Shown: positions 13,777 through 26,811, counted from the first letter of the stretch. The stretch: DNA of 64,000 nt from Welwitschia mirabilis (GCA_051453625.1 JBOZIK010000001.1:23998667-24062666), one strand, 5' to 3'. Notes: generated by a model from the letters alone, not told the origin. Translations and numbers: made by a program.

Positions 13777-14496
13777 TGACATCCTCTCTTTTGTTGTACT
13801 AATTAAGCACTTTTATTTTTTCCTTCCTTTTCTTCTTTAGTATTATTACCTAATAGACATAGCAGAACCTAGGATTAAATTTTACTTACTCTTTTATTAG
13901 CATTTCTATATTCTAATAAAAATAAATTATGTTAATATTATATATTTACCTATAATTAATTTATAAATTTTTTTTTGCATACAGACAATAGCATTGTCAT
14001 AAGTTTGTGTTCTCCATTTCTTCCTAGTTTTCATCACATACAAAGATATCTTGTAAATAGTTAAGGAAATGTAAACTTGCTGTAAACATACATGGATAAG
14101 TTTAAAGATAATACTTAATTAATATAATAAGATATTGCAACTCCCATTAATGGCATTTCAAATCGATACTCAGCCATCCACTAGACATGAGTTTATTCTA
14201 CTTTAGGTTCTAAACTATACAAACATGGTTGGGCTCAACTACATAAGTTTACACTTCACCTCGATACACTCCTAATATAGGTAACAAGTAGTAGAGGTAT
14301 ATTCATGCTTACAAATGACCCCTGCTTCCTTGAAATGTCTTTGAATAGTGCAACATGATCCATCGATTCAAGGGCTCAAGATATTTAGTCGAAGTAAGTC
14401 CATATATGGGTAAGGCAAGAGATTGGTAGTCAAATCCATTTTTAAAAAGATATTATAAAAAATATGCAACCCACTTTGGTGATAAAATCCAAGTAT
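13777..14496 (-). repeat. Long LTR copy 2, fragment ending at an N gap
   Basis: Starts TGACATCCTCTC on the plus strand and runs parallel to 34479-35210, sharing for instance the segment around 'gtttgtgttctccatttcttc' and 'cactttggtgataaaatccaag'. It ends at the 14497-14596 gap. No PBS lies next to its start, so it is a truncated or solo LTR rather than a 5' LTR. Confidence 0.65.
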
Positions 14497-14596
14497 NNNN
14501 NNNNNNNNNNNNNNNNNNNNNNNNNNNNNNNNNNNNNNNNNNNNNNNNNNNNNNNNNNNNNNNNNNNNNNNNNNNNNNNNNNNNNNNNNNNNNNNN

Positions 14597-17500
14597 AACC
14601 AAAAAACTATGTTAAAACAGAAAATTTTTAATGGGTAATTATTTTTAAAAAATTATCTATTAAAATATGTTAGAAAATAAATGCAAGAACGGTAAGAAAG
14701 TAATTTATATTTCTCTATATATATCTTAACATATTTGCAACCATGAGGATCCTATGTTATAGTAAATTGAATAATCTATCTAAAAAATTTTAAATTATTT
14801 AAAAAATCAAACTATTTTAAAAGTTATGATTATTTTAGTGTAGTGTGATGGGACTATAATTTTAGTAAATTTAATAGTTCTTATCCTTAAATAATAATAT
14901 TAGAACTAATATTTTTAGAATTCCAAGATAGCTTAAGTTAGATTTTTAGAAATCATAGATTTTTAGAAATCTAAAATAGTATACTTTTTGAAAAACTATT
15001 ACAATTTATTTTTTACTTTATAATGATGTCTCCTTAGAGCTTAAAACTATTATAATTAATATTTAAATTTATAGGAAAATTATCGCACAATATTTTGTAG
15101 GGAAATTGAGCATATAAAGTATCTTATTATAAGTAGATTTAAGTCAAATTAGCTATAAATGGTATTTATTTGTAGAAATACTTTTCCCCTTTTTCTTTAG
15201 CTTACTTTGAATTTGCATGATTGTCAGAGTTTTTAGCTTAATAGTTTAAGTAACATAAGTAGTATTAAGCTTTTCACTTATTTTTATTAACTTATAACAT
15301 AACTATATGAAATATTGGATCAATACTTATATCTTAACAATTATGCTTAAGCTATACCTTCTTTTGTTTACCTTCTTTGTACCAATCCATGGAGATTATC
15401 ATATGAGCATAAAAGAATGTTTCTAGGATTGTCTTACTCTAGGTATATTTGAATTTCTTTAAGTACACTATTTTATATTTTTATTTTTTTAAACAATAAT
15501 GGAGTATATTAAACTAGAAAATCTACATAAGGTAAATAAAAATGCCCTAACTTGATGGGAGAATTAAACTATTCAAAGAAAGGAAGAAAATTCTATGGGG
15601 TATTCAAAAATGAACTAAAAATAGAGTAAAAATAAGGGAGAAATCACCCCTAGTAAAACATTCAAAGAATAGGAATCTGACTATCTAGGAGAGCATTTTA
15701 CAACAAACACTAGAGTAAACTATTGTCCAATAAAACTAAGGACAAAAATTCCTTAGGGTACCAAAAATAATATAAACTAAAATTATGCTAGAGCAATGAC
15801 TTGAAGTATGGAGGATTAGTATCCTCTATAAATAAGGAAAGAGATTACCATGGTTATGTTCTAGTAAGAAGTAGTCCATTTCATCAAATGATAGTTTAAA
15901 AGCCTGATTTACCTCTTTGAATTCTTTAGCACCTACTTGATTTTTATCTTGATGTAATATGTGTAGTTTATTTATGTAACTAGACTTGATAGCTTATGGA
16001 AAGACTCTATGGAAGATTTTTAAGGTGATAAAGGGACATCTCTTTAGTTAAGCATGACCCCTTATTTTGCAATATCAATATTTATATATTCCTATGAGTT
16101 ATGCTGTCTTTCTTCTAAAAAGAAATCTGTGGTTAAATTTTGGGCCAGACTAGGGCTCTTTCTCAGATAAGGGAAGGCCTAGCCATGAGATTACTCCCTT
16201 TACTCCTAGGAGTTGGTTGGTACATGCTCCTAAGCTATCTCTTGAGCTATCTCCTTCTGTGTTGGTGTGAACTTAACTCCTCTATCTGGGGGTCTGGGTG
16301 TGAAGTCATCCCTTGTTAAGATCTGGGAACACCTTATGTAATGTTTCCCTCAGATTAAAGGATTTCTTCCATGGTGGTTCTTCTCTTAGATGTTCTCCTT
16401 GGAGGGGTCTATTAAGGATGTTATCATAGGGGTGAATAACGGGTCTCTCTTACCCTAATCTCATTGGCTGCTTACCATAATGCCAAATTTAATATAGAAT
16501 ATCTAGCAATATCCTTTTGTCAAAGGGCCTAAACAAAGAATAAGGGTAAATTCACCTAGATCCCTAGGTATAGGGCTTTAAGAACCATGAAGTAAATTCC
16601 TAAAAGCTTAGAGAAATATTTTAATTAAATGAAATATTGATTAACTAATTTTACACTTAAACCTCATGGGATGGTAGCACTTTCTAGCTTATGTTGCCAT
16701 TAAGAAACTTAAAAACACCACCAACAAAGAAATGAAGCACCTCTTATTGCCCTTATCTTTTAAGAAGGATTCTTTCTCTAGATGTAGGGATTTTATTTTA
16801 TATTTTTATTATTATTGAAAAGAAAAAAGTAATATTTCCTTTATTTAATAGAAAAGAAAATAATATTTTCTTTATCTAGATTTTTATTATTATAATTTTT
16901 AAAAAAGAAATGTTCTTGTATGCTTGTTTCATTTTTATGGTTCTTTCTATAAAATGAAATAAATGATGAGTAAAATTATTATAAATAAGTAAATAATTCA
17001 TTAAATATCTAAATTAGTTAGAATTATTTGTATTCATTTGTATGGTGTGTTCACCAATAGAACTAAATCAAGATAATCCTAATAATGTTCATTATCAAAC
17101 TTGGATATTATTTACCAAAGTGGGTTGCATTGCATTTTTTTTAATAATATCCTTTTGGAAGTGGATTTAATCATCACTCTCCTACCCTACTCATGTATGA
17201 TTTTACTCCAAGTTAATACCTTAAGCTCTTAACATCAATAAATCATGTTGCACCATCTAAAAGTGATTCAAGGAATAGGGGTCCTTTGCAAGAATGCATC
17301 CATATCATGTATCACTTGTCACTTGTATTCGGGATATATCGAGTGAAGTGAAAGGCTATAGAGTTGAGCCTAGTCATGTTCGCATGGTTTAGAACATAAA
17401 GTAGAACCAAATCACATTTGGAGGGTGGTCAGATATTGAGTTGAAATACCATTAATTGGAATTTTAACTTCTTATTATACTTGTTAGGTATTATCCTTAA

Positions 17501-17828
17501 AAACTTTATCCATGTATATTGACAACAAGTTTACGTCTCCTCAACTATTCACAAGATATCTTTTATCTGATGAAAAACTAGAAAGAAAAAGAACACATAA
17601 ACTTATGACATAACTATTATTTATAAAGCAAAATAAACTAGGAATTAATTATAAGTGAATATATAATATTAATATGCTTTTCTTTCTTATAATATAGAAA
17701 ATCTAATTAAGAAGTAAGTAAAATTTGGTCCTAAGATTCCCTAGGTCTATTAGGTAAAAATATTAAATAAGAAAGGAAGGGAAAACAAAATAGTACTTAA
17801 TTAGGGTAAGATCAAAGAGGGTATCACA
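14597..17828 (+). repeat. Long LTR copy 3, plus orientation, interrupted
   Basis: Reverse complement of the LTR order seen at 42.5-45.8 kb. Bases 14597-15100 match the reverse of 17850-18360, 15100-15480 match the reverse of 42650-42990, 16811-16970 match the reverse of 42480-42600, and 17040-17828 match the reverse of 34479-35290. It ends in GGGTATCACA, a proper LTR ...CA end. The beginning is lost in the gap at 14497-14596, and 15486-16793 is a later insertion. Confidence 0.7.
15486..16793 (-). mobile_element. 1.3-kb non-LTR retroposed insertion with 17-bp TSD
   Basis: The 17 bases TATTTTATATTTTTATT occur at 15469-15485 and again, identically, at 16794-16810, with LTR sequence continuing on both outer sides. 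The insert begins with an oligo-T run (15486-15491), which is a poly(A) tail on the minus strand. Poly(A) plus a long TSD is the mark of target-primed reverse transcription (LINE machinery). The insert is less A+T-rich than the LTR around it. I could not recognise an RT domain, so it may be a 5'-truncated LINE or another RNA copied by one. Confidence 0.75.
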
Positions 17829-19980
17829 ATCTTATATACTCAAATTCCCTATAAAATTTTATGTAATAATTTTTTAATAATTTAAAGCATTAATTATAAC
17901 ATTTTTGGGCTCTAAGGAGACATCATAGTCAAAAATTAATAATTAACTAACTATAAAGCAACAAATAAATTATAGTAGTTTTTCATAAGCTAGACACATA
18001 ATAGGATACTCAAAATCTAATTTAAACTATCTTAGAATTCTAAAATATTATTTCTAAGATCATCATTTAAAATTAAAAACTATGAATTTTTCAAAATTAT
18101 AGTCCTATCACACTACATTAGAATGACCATAACATTCAAATCACTTTGAGTTTTTAAATAATTCAAGATGTTTTAAAATGATTAATTCCCTATAACTTAG
18201 GATGCATAAGTTTGTAGATATCTTAATTTATATTATAGAAACTCAAATTAATTGCTTACTATTTTCTACATTTATTTTTTAATGTATTTTAGCAAATGAA
18301 TTTTTTAAAAATTATTAAAAATTTATTGTTCTTACATCTTCATATTAGTAACACAATCCTAGACTTACCAAAAACATTTCACTAATTTATACCTACTAAT
18401 TAATAAGCTATGGTGTTTTTACCTTATGCCTCTATTCTGAAAATTTAACTTTTATTAAAACTTATAATAGAGGTTTAATAATTGATTATATGATAATTTG
18501 AATCACTAAAATAATGAATACAGTATATAAACTCATTATTATAGTATAAATTTACCAAATATTACTAATGCAAATCAATTTAGAAAGGAAAATCAAGTCA
18601 ATTCACAAAAGTATTTACATTAAGCCTTATGATTACCATGAAGGAGTACTAGCCTAAAAGAGATTTTTGAGGATCAGACTTTATCGCTAATAAGATGGAT
18701 CTAATGCATAATAGATAATAATAAAAATTAAAATAAACATAGGTGCCCAAATTTCTTTATTTTAATAGTAAATACCATGATCACTACGTCATAATCATCC
18801 ATTAGTAACCTTCATCACCAAGCATAAGAGGCCCTCATAAAACCCATAAATAATTCCTTAATGTAATATGACATCATTCCACTAGAATCTTAAAAAGAAA
18901 TCATATGAACAATAAGAGTAAAAAACTTGCTAGAGAATATAAGTAAGTCTTTGGTAGTTGAAGATTGATGAAGATTCAAGCTCAAGAGCTCCTGAGCTTT
19001 AAGCTTTCAAGCTTCAAGCTCTACAAGTAAGAGAATGAAAGAAATAGAGAGGAAAGAATTAAATGCACTTCTATGAAAAAATGGAAAGTATTTCCTCTTT
19101 ACAAGAGAGAAAAGGATCTCTATATGTAGATATACAAAGGCACATAACTCAAGATCACAAAATCAAATAATTAGCATTAATAAGTTGAATTAATAATAAG
19201 TGATATTAGAGTAGAAAGAGATCATAATTATGATTCATGGACCTAACTAGGGTAAGTAATATTCTTATTTTAATTATCAAGATTAATTACATGCATCATT
19301 TCTTTATGCTAGATCCTTCTTAATCTTCATAGGCTCATAAATAAGTTTAATTCATCCAAGACATGCATCAAAAAAATAAATGCACAAATCTCAAAATTGT
19401 CATGTGGTATAATGAGATAAACTCTTCAATTCCAATAAATAAAACAATAAGTATGAGATGAGCCAAGTTCCGTTACACATCTCAAAAAGATAAAAGTCAT
19501 GGCAGAGTAAATCTACTAATTTATCATTCTTGGATCTAGATAAGAGTGCATGTACTTATTCATATGCTCATTTGTTTCATAATGCATAAAATCTATCAAT
19601 AACATAACATAAGAAATAAAATGTATATTCATAATATAATACACCTATCACATTTACAAAGAATTTAAATGAGTAAATAAGATGTAAAATATATTACCAT
19701 GTCCTCTTAAAGTTTTTAATTTATTAATTTTATTATGTGATTTTAATTCCTTACATATGGGGTTATCTAATTTTAAATGTTTGGATAATTTTTTTATAAA
19801 AGCATTCTAACATAATTTTTACCATTTTCATGGTAAATTATAAAATTATAAACTAAGGTTAATTTAAAATGCCATCTTATTTTGACGCCGCCTTTCAATA
19901 ATGGTAATTAATCATCTAATTAAAATATCAATATACTTAATATCCAAGTAAATAAGGTTTACAAAACATAACATATGACA
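17829..19980 (-). repeat. 3' LTR of the Gypsy element (truncated)
   Basis: The minus strand starts TGTCATATGTTATG at 19980 directly after the PPT. The block is collinear with 43.0-45.8 kb (for example the segments around 18120 and 43310, 18640 and 43830, 19560 and 44810). At 17829 it is cut off against the CACA end of the opposite-facing LTR copy 3, so its terminal third is missing here. A cluster of AGCTT/AAGCT words at 18980-19025 recurs at 44225-44270. Confidence 0.8.
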
Positions 19981-19995
19981 TCCTTCCCTACTTAC
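19981..19995 (-). other. Polypurine tract of the Gypsy element
   Basis: The minus strand reads GTAAGTAGGGAAGGA immediately before the LTR start TGTCATATG. This is the expected plus-strand priming site and fixes the 3' LTR boundary. Confidence 0.75.
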
Positions 19996-20039
19996 AGTGA
20001 TTGACTCTTGGGAATCAAGATACATAAAGAGATTAAGAA

Positions 20040-21300
20040 CATCTAACTACATATTATAAGATTTAAAGGATTCGGGTATTAATTTTTCATTGTTTCCTTT
20101 AGCTCCCAAGTAGCTTCATCAACACCATGATTACTCCACTTTATTATCACTTGATAGATCTTCTTGTTTCGTAAATTGATAGTTTGTTGATCTAGCACTA
20201 CTTTCGGCTTCTTTATAGTTAAACAATCTAGTTCCACCTAAATATGAGATCAATTTAACACATGATAAGGATCTACAATATACTTTTTTAGCATAGTTAC
20301 ATGAAAAACATCATGCATGTGGGATAATCAAGGAGATAGAGCCAGTTTATATGCAACAACTCTAATTCTTTCTAAAATTTCAAATGGTCTAATAAATCAA
20401 AGAGCTAATCTTNNNNNNNNNNACTTTAAGAAATACATGATCATCTATTTTGAACTCAAGATCTCTTCTTCAATAGTCTGCATTCATCTTTTGTCTATCT
20501 GCTACTTCTTTAAGTCTATTCTTAATAATTCTCATTTTACTTTCCATTTCTTGTAACATTCCTGGTCCTATAATTAATTGGTTTTTAGATTTTGTCCATG
20601 AAGTGGGTGATTTACACTTTCTACCATATAGGCTTTAAATGGATCCATTTAAATTAAACTATTATTATATGAAAATTCTTCTAAAAGTAGGTACTCATCT
20701 TAACTCTTATGATTATCTAGAAGACATGCTCTCAAAAGATCTTCTAAATTTTGATTAATTCTTTTTACCTGCCAATCTGTTTGAGGATGAAATGTAATGC
20801 TCATATTTAATTTGGTTCCTAAACCATTTGTAATTCTTTCCAAAGCTTAAAAGTAAATTTTTAATCTCCATTAGACATAGTTACTAAAGAAATAACATGT
20901 AATCAAACAACATTTTAAATATATACTTTAGTTATATCCTTGACATCATAGGTATATTTTATTAAAATAAAATATGCTAACTTAGTTTCTCTATTAATTA
21001 TCACAATGATAGAGACATTACCACTTTGATTTATTAGAAGTCTTATAATAAAGTCCATGCAAATTACATTTCATTTTCTAGAATATCATGAGGATAAAGT
21101 AATCCTATTATATTTCTATGTTCTGCTTTAACTTGTTGATAATTAAAGAACCTTGACACAAATTATGCTATATCCTTTTTTATCCTTGACTAACAAAATT
21201 TTTATTTCATGATTTAATATATTTTAGTTCCTCCAAGATGACCTGCTATAGGTCAATTATGAAATTCAAATATTAGCTTATGTCTAATTCCATCTACATT
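20040..21300 (-). pseudogene. Gypsy integrase core and C-terminal chromodomain (broken)
   Basis: The integrase inserts element cDNA into the nuclear genome; the chromodomain is thought to guide it to marked chromatin. Minus-strand reading at 20.9-21.1 kb gives the conserved stretch NVSIIVIINRETKLAYFILI followed by TTYDV-like residues (YTYDVKDITKVYI), equivalent to the 'vDRlTKsAHF' part of plant Gypsy integrases. The 20.4-20.55 kb region matches the DxRRRDLEF-like tail with stops. At about 20083-20163 the frame VIIKWSNHGVDEATWELKET is a clear chromodomain. There are many in-frame stops, and a 10-N gap at 20413-20422. A plus-strand 79-codon frame here is a shadow. Confidence 0.8.
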
Positions 21301-21479
21301 AGGAACTAAAAATCTTCCCTTGAATTGATAATACCATCTGGATCAATACTAAAATTATCTAAATCTATTGATTTTTCTAACTGGTCCTTTAATTTTTGAT
21401 AATTCTCATTCTTTTTTTGTCCCTCTAATATAATGCTAGGAATTTGAATTGGAATTTTGATAATTACTTTGAAATAACC

Positions 21480-23420
21480 TCATCTACTAAGAGCATTTGC
21501 AAGCTTATTTCCCTTACCCTTATAGTATNNNNNNNNNNNNNNNNNNNNNNNNNNNNNNNNNNNNNNNNNNNNNNNNNNNNNNNNNNNNNNNNNNNNNNNN
21601 NNNNNNNNNNNNNNNNNNNNNNNNNNNNNNNNNNNNNNNNNNNNNNNNNNNNNNNNNNNNNNNNNNNNNNNNNNNNNNNNNNNNNNNNNNNNNNNNNNNN
21701 NNNNNNNNNNNNNNNNNNNNNNNNNNNNNNNNNNNNNNNNNNNNNNNNNNNNNNNNNNNNNNNNNNNNNNNNNNNNNNNNNNNNNNNNNNNNNNNNNNNN
21801 NNNNNNNNNNNNNNNNNNNNNNNNNNNNNNNNNNNNNNNNNNNNNNNNNNNNNNNNNNNNNNNNNNNNNNNNNNNNNNNNNNNNNNNNNNNNNNNNNNNN
21901 NNNNNNNNNNNNNNNNNNNNNNNNNNNNNNNNNNNNNNNNNNNNNNNNNNNNNNNNNNNNNNNNNNNNNNNNNNNNNNNNNNNNNNNNNNNNNNNNNNNN
22001 NNNNNNNNNNNNNNNNNNNNNNNNNNNNNNNNNNNNNNNNNNNNNNNNNNNNNNNNNNNNNNNNNNNNNNNNNNNNNNNNNNNNNNNNNNNNNNNNNNNN
22101 NNNNNNNNNNNNNNNNNNNNNNNNNNNNNNNNNNNNNNNNNNNNNNNNNNNNNNNNNNNNNNNNNNNNNNNNNNNNNNNNNNNNNNNNNNNNNNNNNNNN
22201 NNNNNNNNNNNNNNNNNNNNNNNNNNNNNNNNNNNNNNNNNNNNNNNNNNNNNNNNNNNNNNNNNNNNNNNNNNNNNNNNNNNNNNTAAAGTCAAAATTA
22301 CATATAAATTCCATCCACCTTCTTTACCTAAGGTTTAAGTTTGATTCAATAAAAATGTCTTTTAGGCTCTTATGATATATCCAAACTTAAAACTTTACAT
22401 CATAGAGATATTACTTTCATAATTTTAAAGCAAAAATTATTGCATCTAATTCAAGATCATGAATAGGATAATTTCTCTCATGAGTTTTAAGTTGTCTTGA
22501 CCCATAAGCTAAAGTTCTTTGAATCATCTGGCATTACTAAGACTAGAGAACTAGTTAAGCATTCTTTAATATGATCAAATGAATAATGATATTTTCTATC
22601 TAATGGATGTCTTTATTTTTCTTTAAAAGGCTTGTTAACGAAGAATATATCTTACAGAAGTTGAAGATGAATTCATGATAGTACTCGATAAGACTAAGAA
22701 AGTTCCTAACTTCAATAATATTTGTAGGTGTTTTACATTCCATGATTACTCTAACTTTATGTTGATCCACTGATATACATTCCTTGAATATTACATGACC
22801 TAGAAATTAAATGGATTCCTTCCATGTCAGCATATAATTGGTGATTCTGTAAAGTTTATAATACCATTCTTAAGTGTTTTTTATTCTCTTAGTATGTCTT
22901 GAATTAAATGAAGATATCATCAGTAAATATTATTACAAAGGAATCAAGATGTAGTTGAAAGATGTAATTTATAAGATTCATAAATACTGTAGGAGCATTA
23001 GTTAAACTAAAAGGCATAATAGTGAACTCATAATACCCAAAGTAGGTTTTAAATGTTGTTTTATGAATATCCTCTTCCTTAATTACAACTTGATGTTGTC
23101 TAGATTTTAGATCAACTTTTGAGAATACCTTAACTTCTTTGAGTTGATGAAAAAGATCATATATTCTTAGTAGTTGATATTTGTTCTTGATGATAGCCTT
23201 ATTTAACTATCTATAACCAATGCATAATCTTAGTATTCCATCTTTCTTCTTTATAAATAATACAGGTGCCCCTTATGGTAATACACTAGGACAAATTAAG
23301 CCTTTTTGTAAGAATTCTTCAAGTTGAATTTTTAATTCTTTCATTTCTGTAAAAAACATTCTATATGGTGCCTTAGAAATTGATTGGGTTCTAGGATCAA
23401 TTCAATGAAAAACTTAACTT
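21480..23420 (-). pseudogene. Gypsy reverse transcriptase and RNase H (broken)
   Basis: Copies element RNA to DNA in the virus-like particle. Minus-strand reading from about 23390: [10 protein letters not shown], then GAPVLFIKKKDGILRLCI, then VFSKVDLKS (catalytic Asp box), FGYYEFTIMPFSLTNAPTVF, and FTDDIFI at about 22.9 kb in place of the usual FIDDILI. The catalytic Asp pair is therefore kept, but stops and frame changes follow. RNase H runs into a 758-N gap (21529-22286). Beyond it the frame GKGNKLANALSR (21480-21528) is the classical RNase H end, usually GKxNxVADALSR. Long open frames across the N run are artefacts. Confidence 0.88.
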
Positions 23421-23427
23421 GCCAAAG

Positions 23428-24060
23428 TCAAGGCATTCCTAGTAATTCTATTGTAAATACATCAATATAATATTGGGCTATTAGTATATTCTTTACTAGA
23501 GTTTCTCCTTCTTTCAAATTAATTGGTTTTAGATATATCATATAAATTGGTGAACCCCTATTAATTTCCTTTTTTATATCCTTTACATTAATTAAATTCT
23601 CCACTGTTAATTTGTAATGCCCTTGAAAAATTAGTCTTTGACCATGATTCATCATTTCTACTTCATGTTTTTTACAAATTATAATTGCTATGTTCTACAT
23701 TAACCAATTCATATCCAAAATAATTTCATATTTTTGTAAATCAATAATAATTGGTTGTATCTGAAAATCTCTACTACTTATGGATAAAGTACAATTTTGA
23801 ACTTGTTAACTAAATTTGGATATAAACCCATTTTTTAGCTTTATACATCCCTCTATTGGAAAACATAATTTTTCTCTTACAATAATTCCAGAAGATATAA
23901 ATCAATTTGTTGCTTCATAATCAAATAAAGAAATTAGTTCTTTATTATTAAGTAAAGTCTTACCTTCTATGATAGAGATTTAAAATTGCACCCCTTGATT
24001 ATCTATTACTGCTTGAAGTCATCCTATTTGATTGAGAAATACTTTTTAATCCTTAAGGCT
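23428..24060 (-). pseudogene. Gypsy protease region and linker to RT (broken)
   Basis: The minus strand at 23428-23655 carries a 75-codon frame with the linker typical between protease and RT (MMNHGQRLIFQGHYKLTVEN). Upstream, about 23.7-24.0 kb, the frame contains ALLDFDYEATNRFI-like residues where the aspartic protease with its Asp-Ser/Thr-Gly loop should be. The loop itself is too decayed to confirm. Position between gag and RT supports the assignment more than the residues do. Confidence 0.6.
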
Positions 24061-24399
24061 TATTTAGTTAATGTCTAGGAAGGTCTCTATTATGTAATGG
24101 AAATTATGTTACATGATTTCCTTTACAGTGATAGCATTGATATCCATTATACTATTTCTACTATTGATACTAATTAGGAATTTACTGGAAGTTAGATCTC
24201 TAATGTTAATTACTTGCATAGTTTTGACTAGGAATATTAAAATGTCTTTTGAATGGAGCCTACTCAGGTTGATTAAAATTCCTATTTTTGCTATTAGTGT
24301 TGTTGATATTATTTTTGCTGGAGTGCTAATTCTTATTTGGCTAAGACATTTATGATCGATTTCCCTTAAGGATATGCCCTCGTGGAGGAATTATTTTCT

Positions 24400-25060
24400 T
24401 AATTTCTTCTTGTTTTTCTACTAGTTTTATTCTACTATCTTTTCCTTTTCTATAGCCTCTGCTAGATTCTTAGGTTGAAACATGGATATTTTAGTAGCAA
24501 CAGAACGAAGAAGACTATTAATAAAGAGATTTGTTTTAACTTCTTCATCTAGATGCATATGTAATACATAACTTAATAATTCTACAAATTTGCACTGTTG
24601 AGATGCTATGGTCACATTATGGGCTTGTCTTAAATTGTAAAACTTTATAACTTTTTAGTAACCTCTCCTTGAATATGTGCTTAAATTCCCTCCATGAAAG
24701 TTCTGGATATTCCAAATTGGTCATTTTTGTTCTCCACCATAGGTTAGCTTCTACTTGTAACATTTAAATAGCTAAAGAAGTCTTTTCATATGCACCACAT
24801 CCTGAGGTACCTATAACCTTTTAACATCACTCAGCTATGCTTCTACTTTGGAAGGATTTGAACCTCCTACAAACTTGGTGTATTTATCTTAATAAAAGTT
24901 TGAATTAATTTCCTCATACCCACTTCCTTAGGTTGATTGATACCATTGTTTACTTGTGAGTTTTGACCTTGAATTTCTGATACGAACTACATGAATGTAT
25001 TCATCAATGCTTCTAGATTAAGGTTGAATGAGGATTAATTTCCATTATTAGGTTGCTGAC
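24400..25060 (-). pseudogene. Gypsy gag (Retrotrans_gag type, broken)
   Basis: Structural protein of the particle. The minus-strand frame at 24427-24615 reads KFVELLSYVLHMHLDEEVKT, then NLAEAIEKEKIVE, matching the conserved 'f.eL.ryap.l..de..k...F..GL' and 'tlaeAv..A' parts of plant Gypsy gag. Just upstream (24.65-24.72 kb) the sequence encodes LSWREFKHIFKERLL, matching the 'tW.eF...F...y' helix. Stops interrupt it. A plus-strand 80-codon frame at 24113-24355 is a hydrophobic shadow. Confidence 0.75.
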
Positions 25061-25283
25061 TCTGTTGTAAATTATCTTAATGATGATTATTTAGTATAAT
25101 TGACCTAGAATTAAAGTTTAATTAATGATGACAAGGCATCTAAAAGAAGGGGAAATTTTTAGGAGATTACATTTGGAAATAGAATAGATATTATTAAAGG
25201 TTAATCTTAGAAACATTTTTATGATCTGAGGAAGGTTTATAAGTTATAAATATGTGTTTTCATTTTGAAGTTATGTGATCATA

Positions 25284-26810
25284 TAGGGGTAAAAATCTAG
25301 CTTTGAAGATTTCACTTGTCAAATCTATTATGCTATTGTATAGATAGATCAAATTGAAGAAAACCACATGATGAAAAGCATCAATCCAAGTCAGACCTCA
25401 AAGTTCATGGTACACAGAAAGTTAAGCTCAGATTTCATAAACACCAATCATAACTGACTAAAGACATTCACATAATTGGAGACATTTATGAAAAAATTGT
25501 CTACACATTTAAAGAAATCCATGGAAAAGACATCTACTGCATCAAAGACCTCTATGCTGAACTATACCTTGCCACAGAGAAATACATCTAACTTGACAAA
25601 GACATTGATAGTAAAGCAAGGACCTCACACAGGTAAAAGATGTCTATTACATTAAAGACGTCTATGCTACTTTGACTATTAGAAGACATCTACATAATTA
25701 AAGATGCTTATACTGAACTGGAAGAGGTAACAAGGACAAATTGTATTTTGATGAATTATATACATCTCAAGGAAGCAATTAAGTTATACATCTTGGATTC
25801 ACAATCACTAAGGGTCAAAAAAATTTCAGTTCAAGTTTCATCAAAATCTGGGTAGTTTTGACTAGAGACTTCTCTCATGTTGAAGACATCTACCTGAGAG
25901 ATGTCTATGATACTAAAGACGTCTACCTAAGATACATCTATGATTTCAAAGATGTTTATCCCAAAACTTTACAAAAAATAAAATATCCATTATGCACCTA
26001 ATGCTCAGTCATTTCTATCTGTTTTATAGTGGTTACATCTCTCAAATGGCTATCTTTCTTAAGAAATAGATCAAAGCACATTAAAAGATATAAAGGCATA
26101 AAGAGAAAAGAATAATGACAACTTCTACATGGATGTTTGGTACAATACAAGAAGCTTTCAGCTATCTTTTGCAAGGAACTATCTATTAAATACATCATTC
26201 AATCATTGGATCTAACAAGGCTACATCACTTTAATCTTTGACACCTATGGATGATAATAAGAAGGAATAACTCAAGAACTTCATCAAAGATACATATTTT
26301 TTGGCTTATTGGTTTATTTGATGTCATTATTTTGTTTGAACTAAATTATAAGACTATCAAATTTTTGAATACTCACATTATAGTCCATTTTTTATTCTCT
26401 ATCATAGGATCCCTTGCTAGGATTTCATATTGTAAGGCAACCCTTGTATGAATGTTCTTCTGTGAGTGCTTGTAAGCACATTTTTTATTTTGATTTATTG
26501 GATATCACTAAGGGGAAGAGAGTGCTATGCTAAGAGGAGCATTTCAATTGTATGTAAGGTTGGTGGTGCTTCAAAACCACTATTTTTATAGGTTAATAAT
26601 ATCCAAAGATGTGAGAGGAAGCTACTCTTTGTGTATGGATGTACCCAAGTTGGGAAACTACATTAAATATGATAAGCTATTTATTACATAGTTTTTAATT
26701 TATTTTTAGCTAAATTTATCTATATATTATATAGTTTTTAATTTCTTTTTAGCTAAATTTATTTTTTATTGACCTCATTCACCCCTCCCTTTTGAGTTCA
26801 ATGATCCTCA
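25284..26810 (+). repeat. 5' LTR of the pol-less Copia element
   Basis: Starts at 25284 (TAGGGG..., the canonical TG apparently mutated to TA) and ends in ATCCTCA at 26810. It is collinear with 32259-33736 over its whole length. It contains many copies of AGACATCT/AGATGTCT and two intact AGACGTCT palindromes (25656-25663, 25917-25924). Small open frames at 25998-26198 (minus) and 26251-26451 (plus) lie within the LTR and have no recognised product. Confidence 0.85.
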
Positions 26811-26811
26811 C

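Noticed and set aside
18980-19025. AGCTT/AAGCT cluster as a regulatory element
   Set aside because: It recurs at the same place in other LTR copies with variation and has no independent support; noted only as an LTR feature.
21444-22375. Four overlapping long ORFs (264-292 codons) on both strands
   Set aside because: Almost all codons are N; they only reflect the 758-N gap inside the Gypsy RNase H region.
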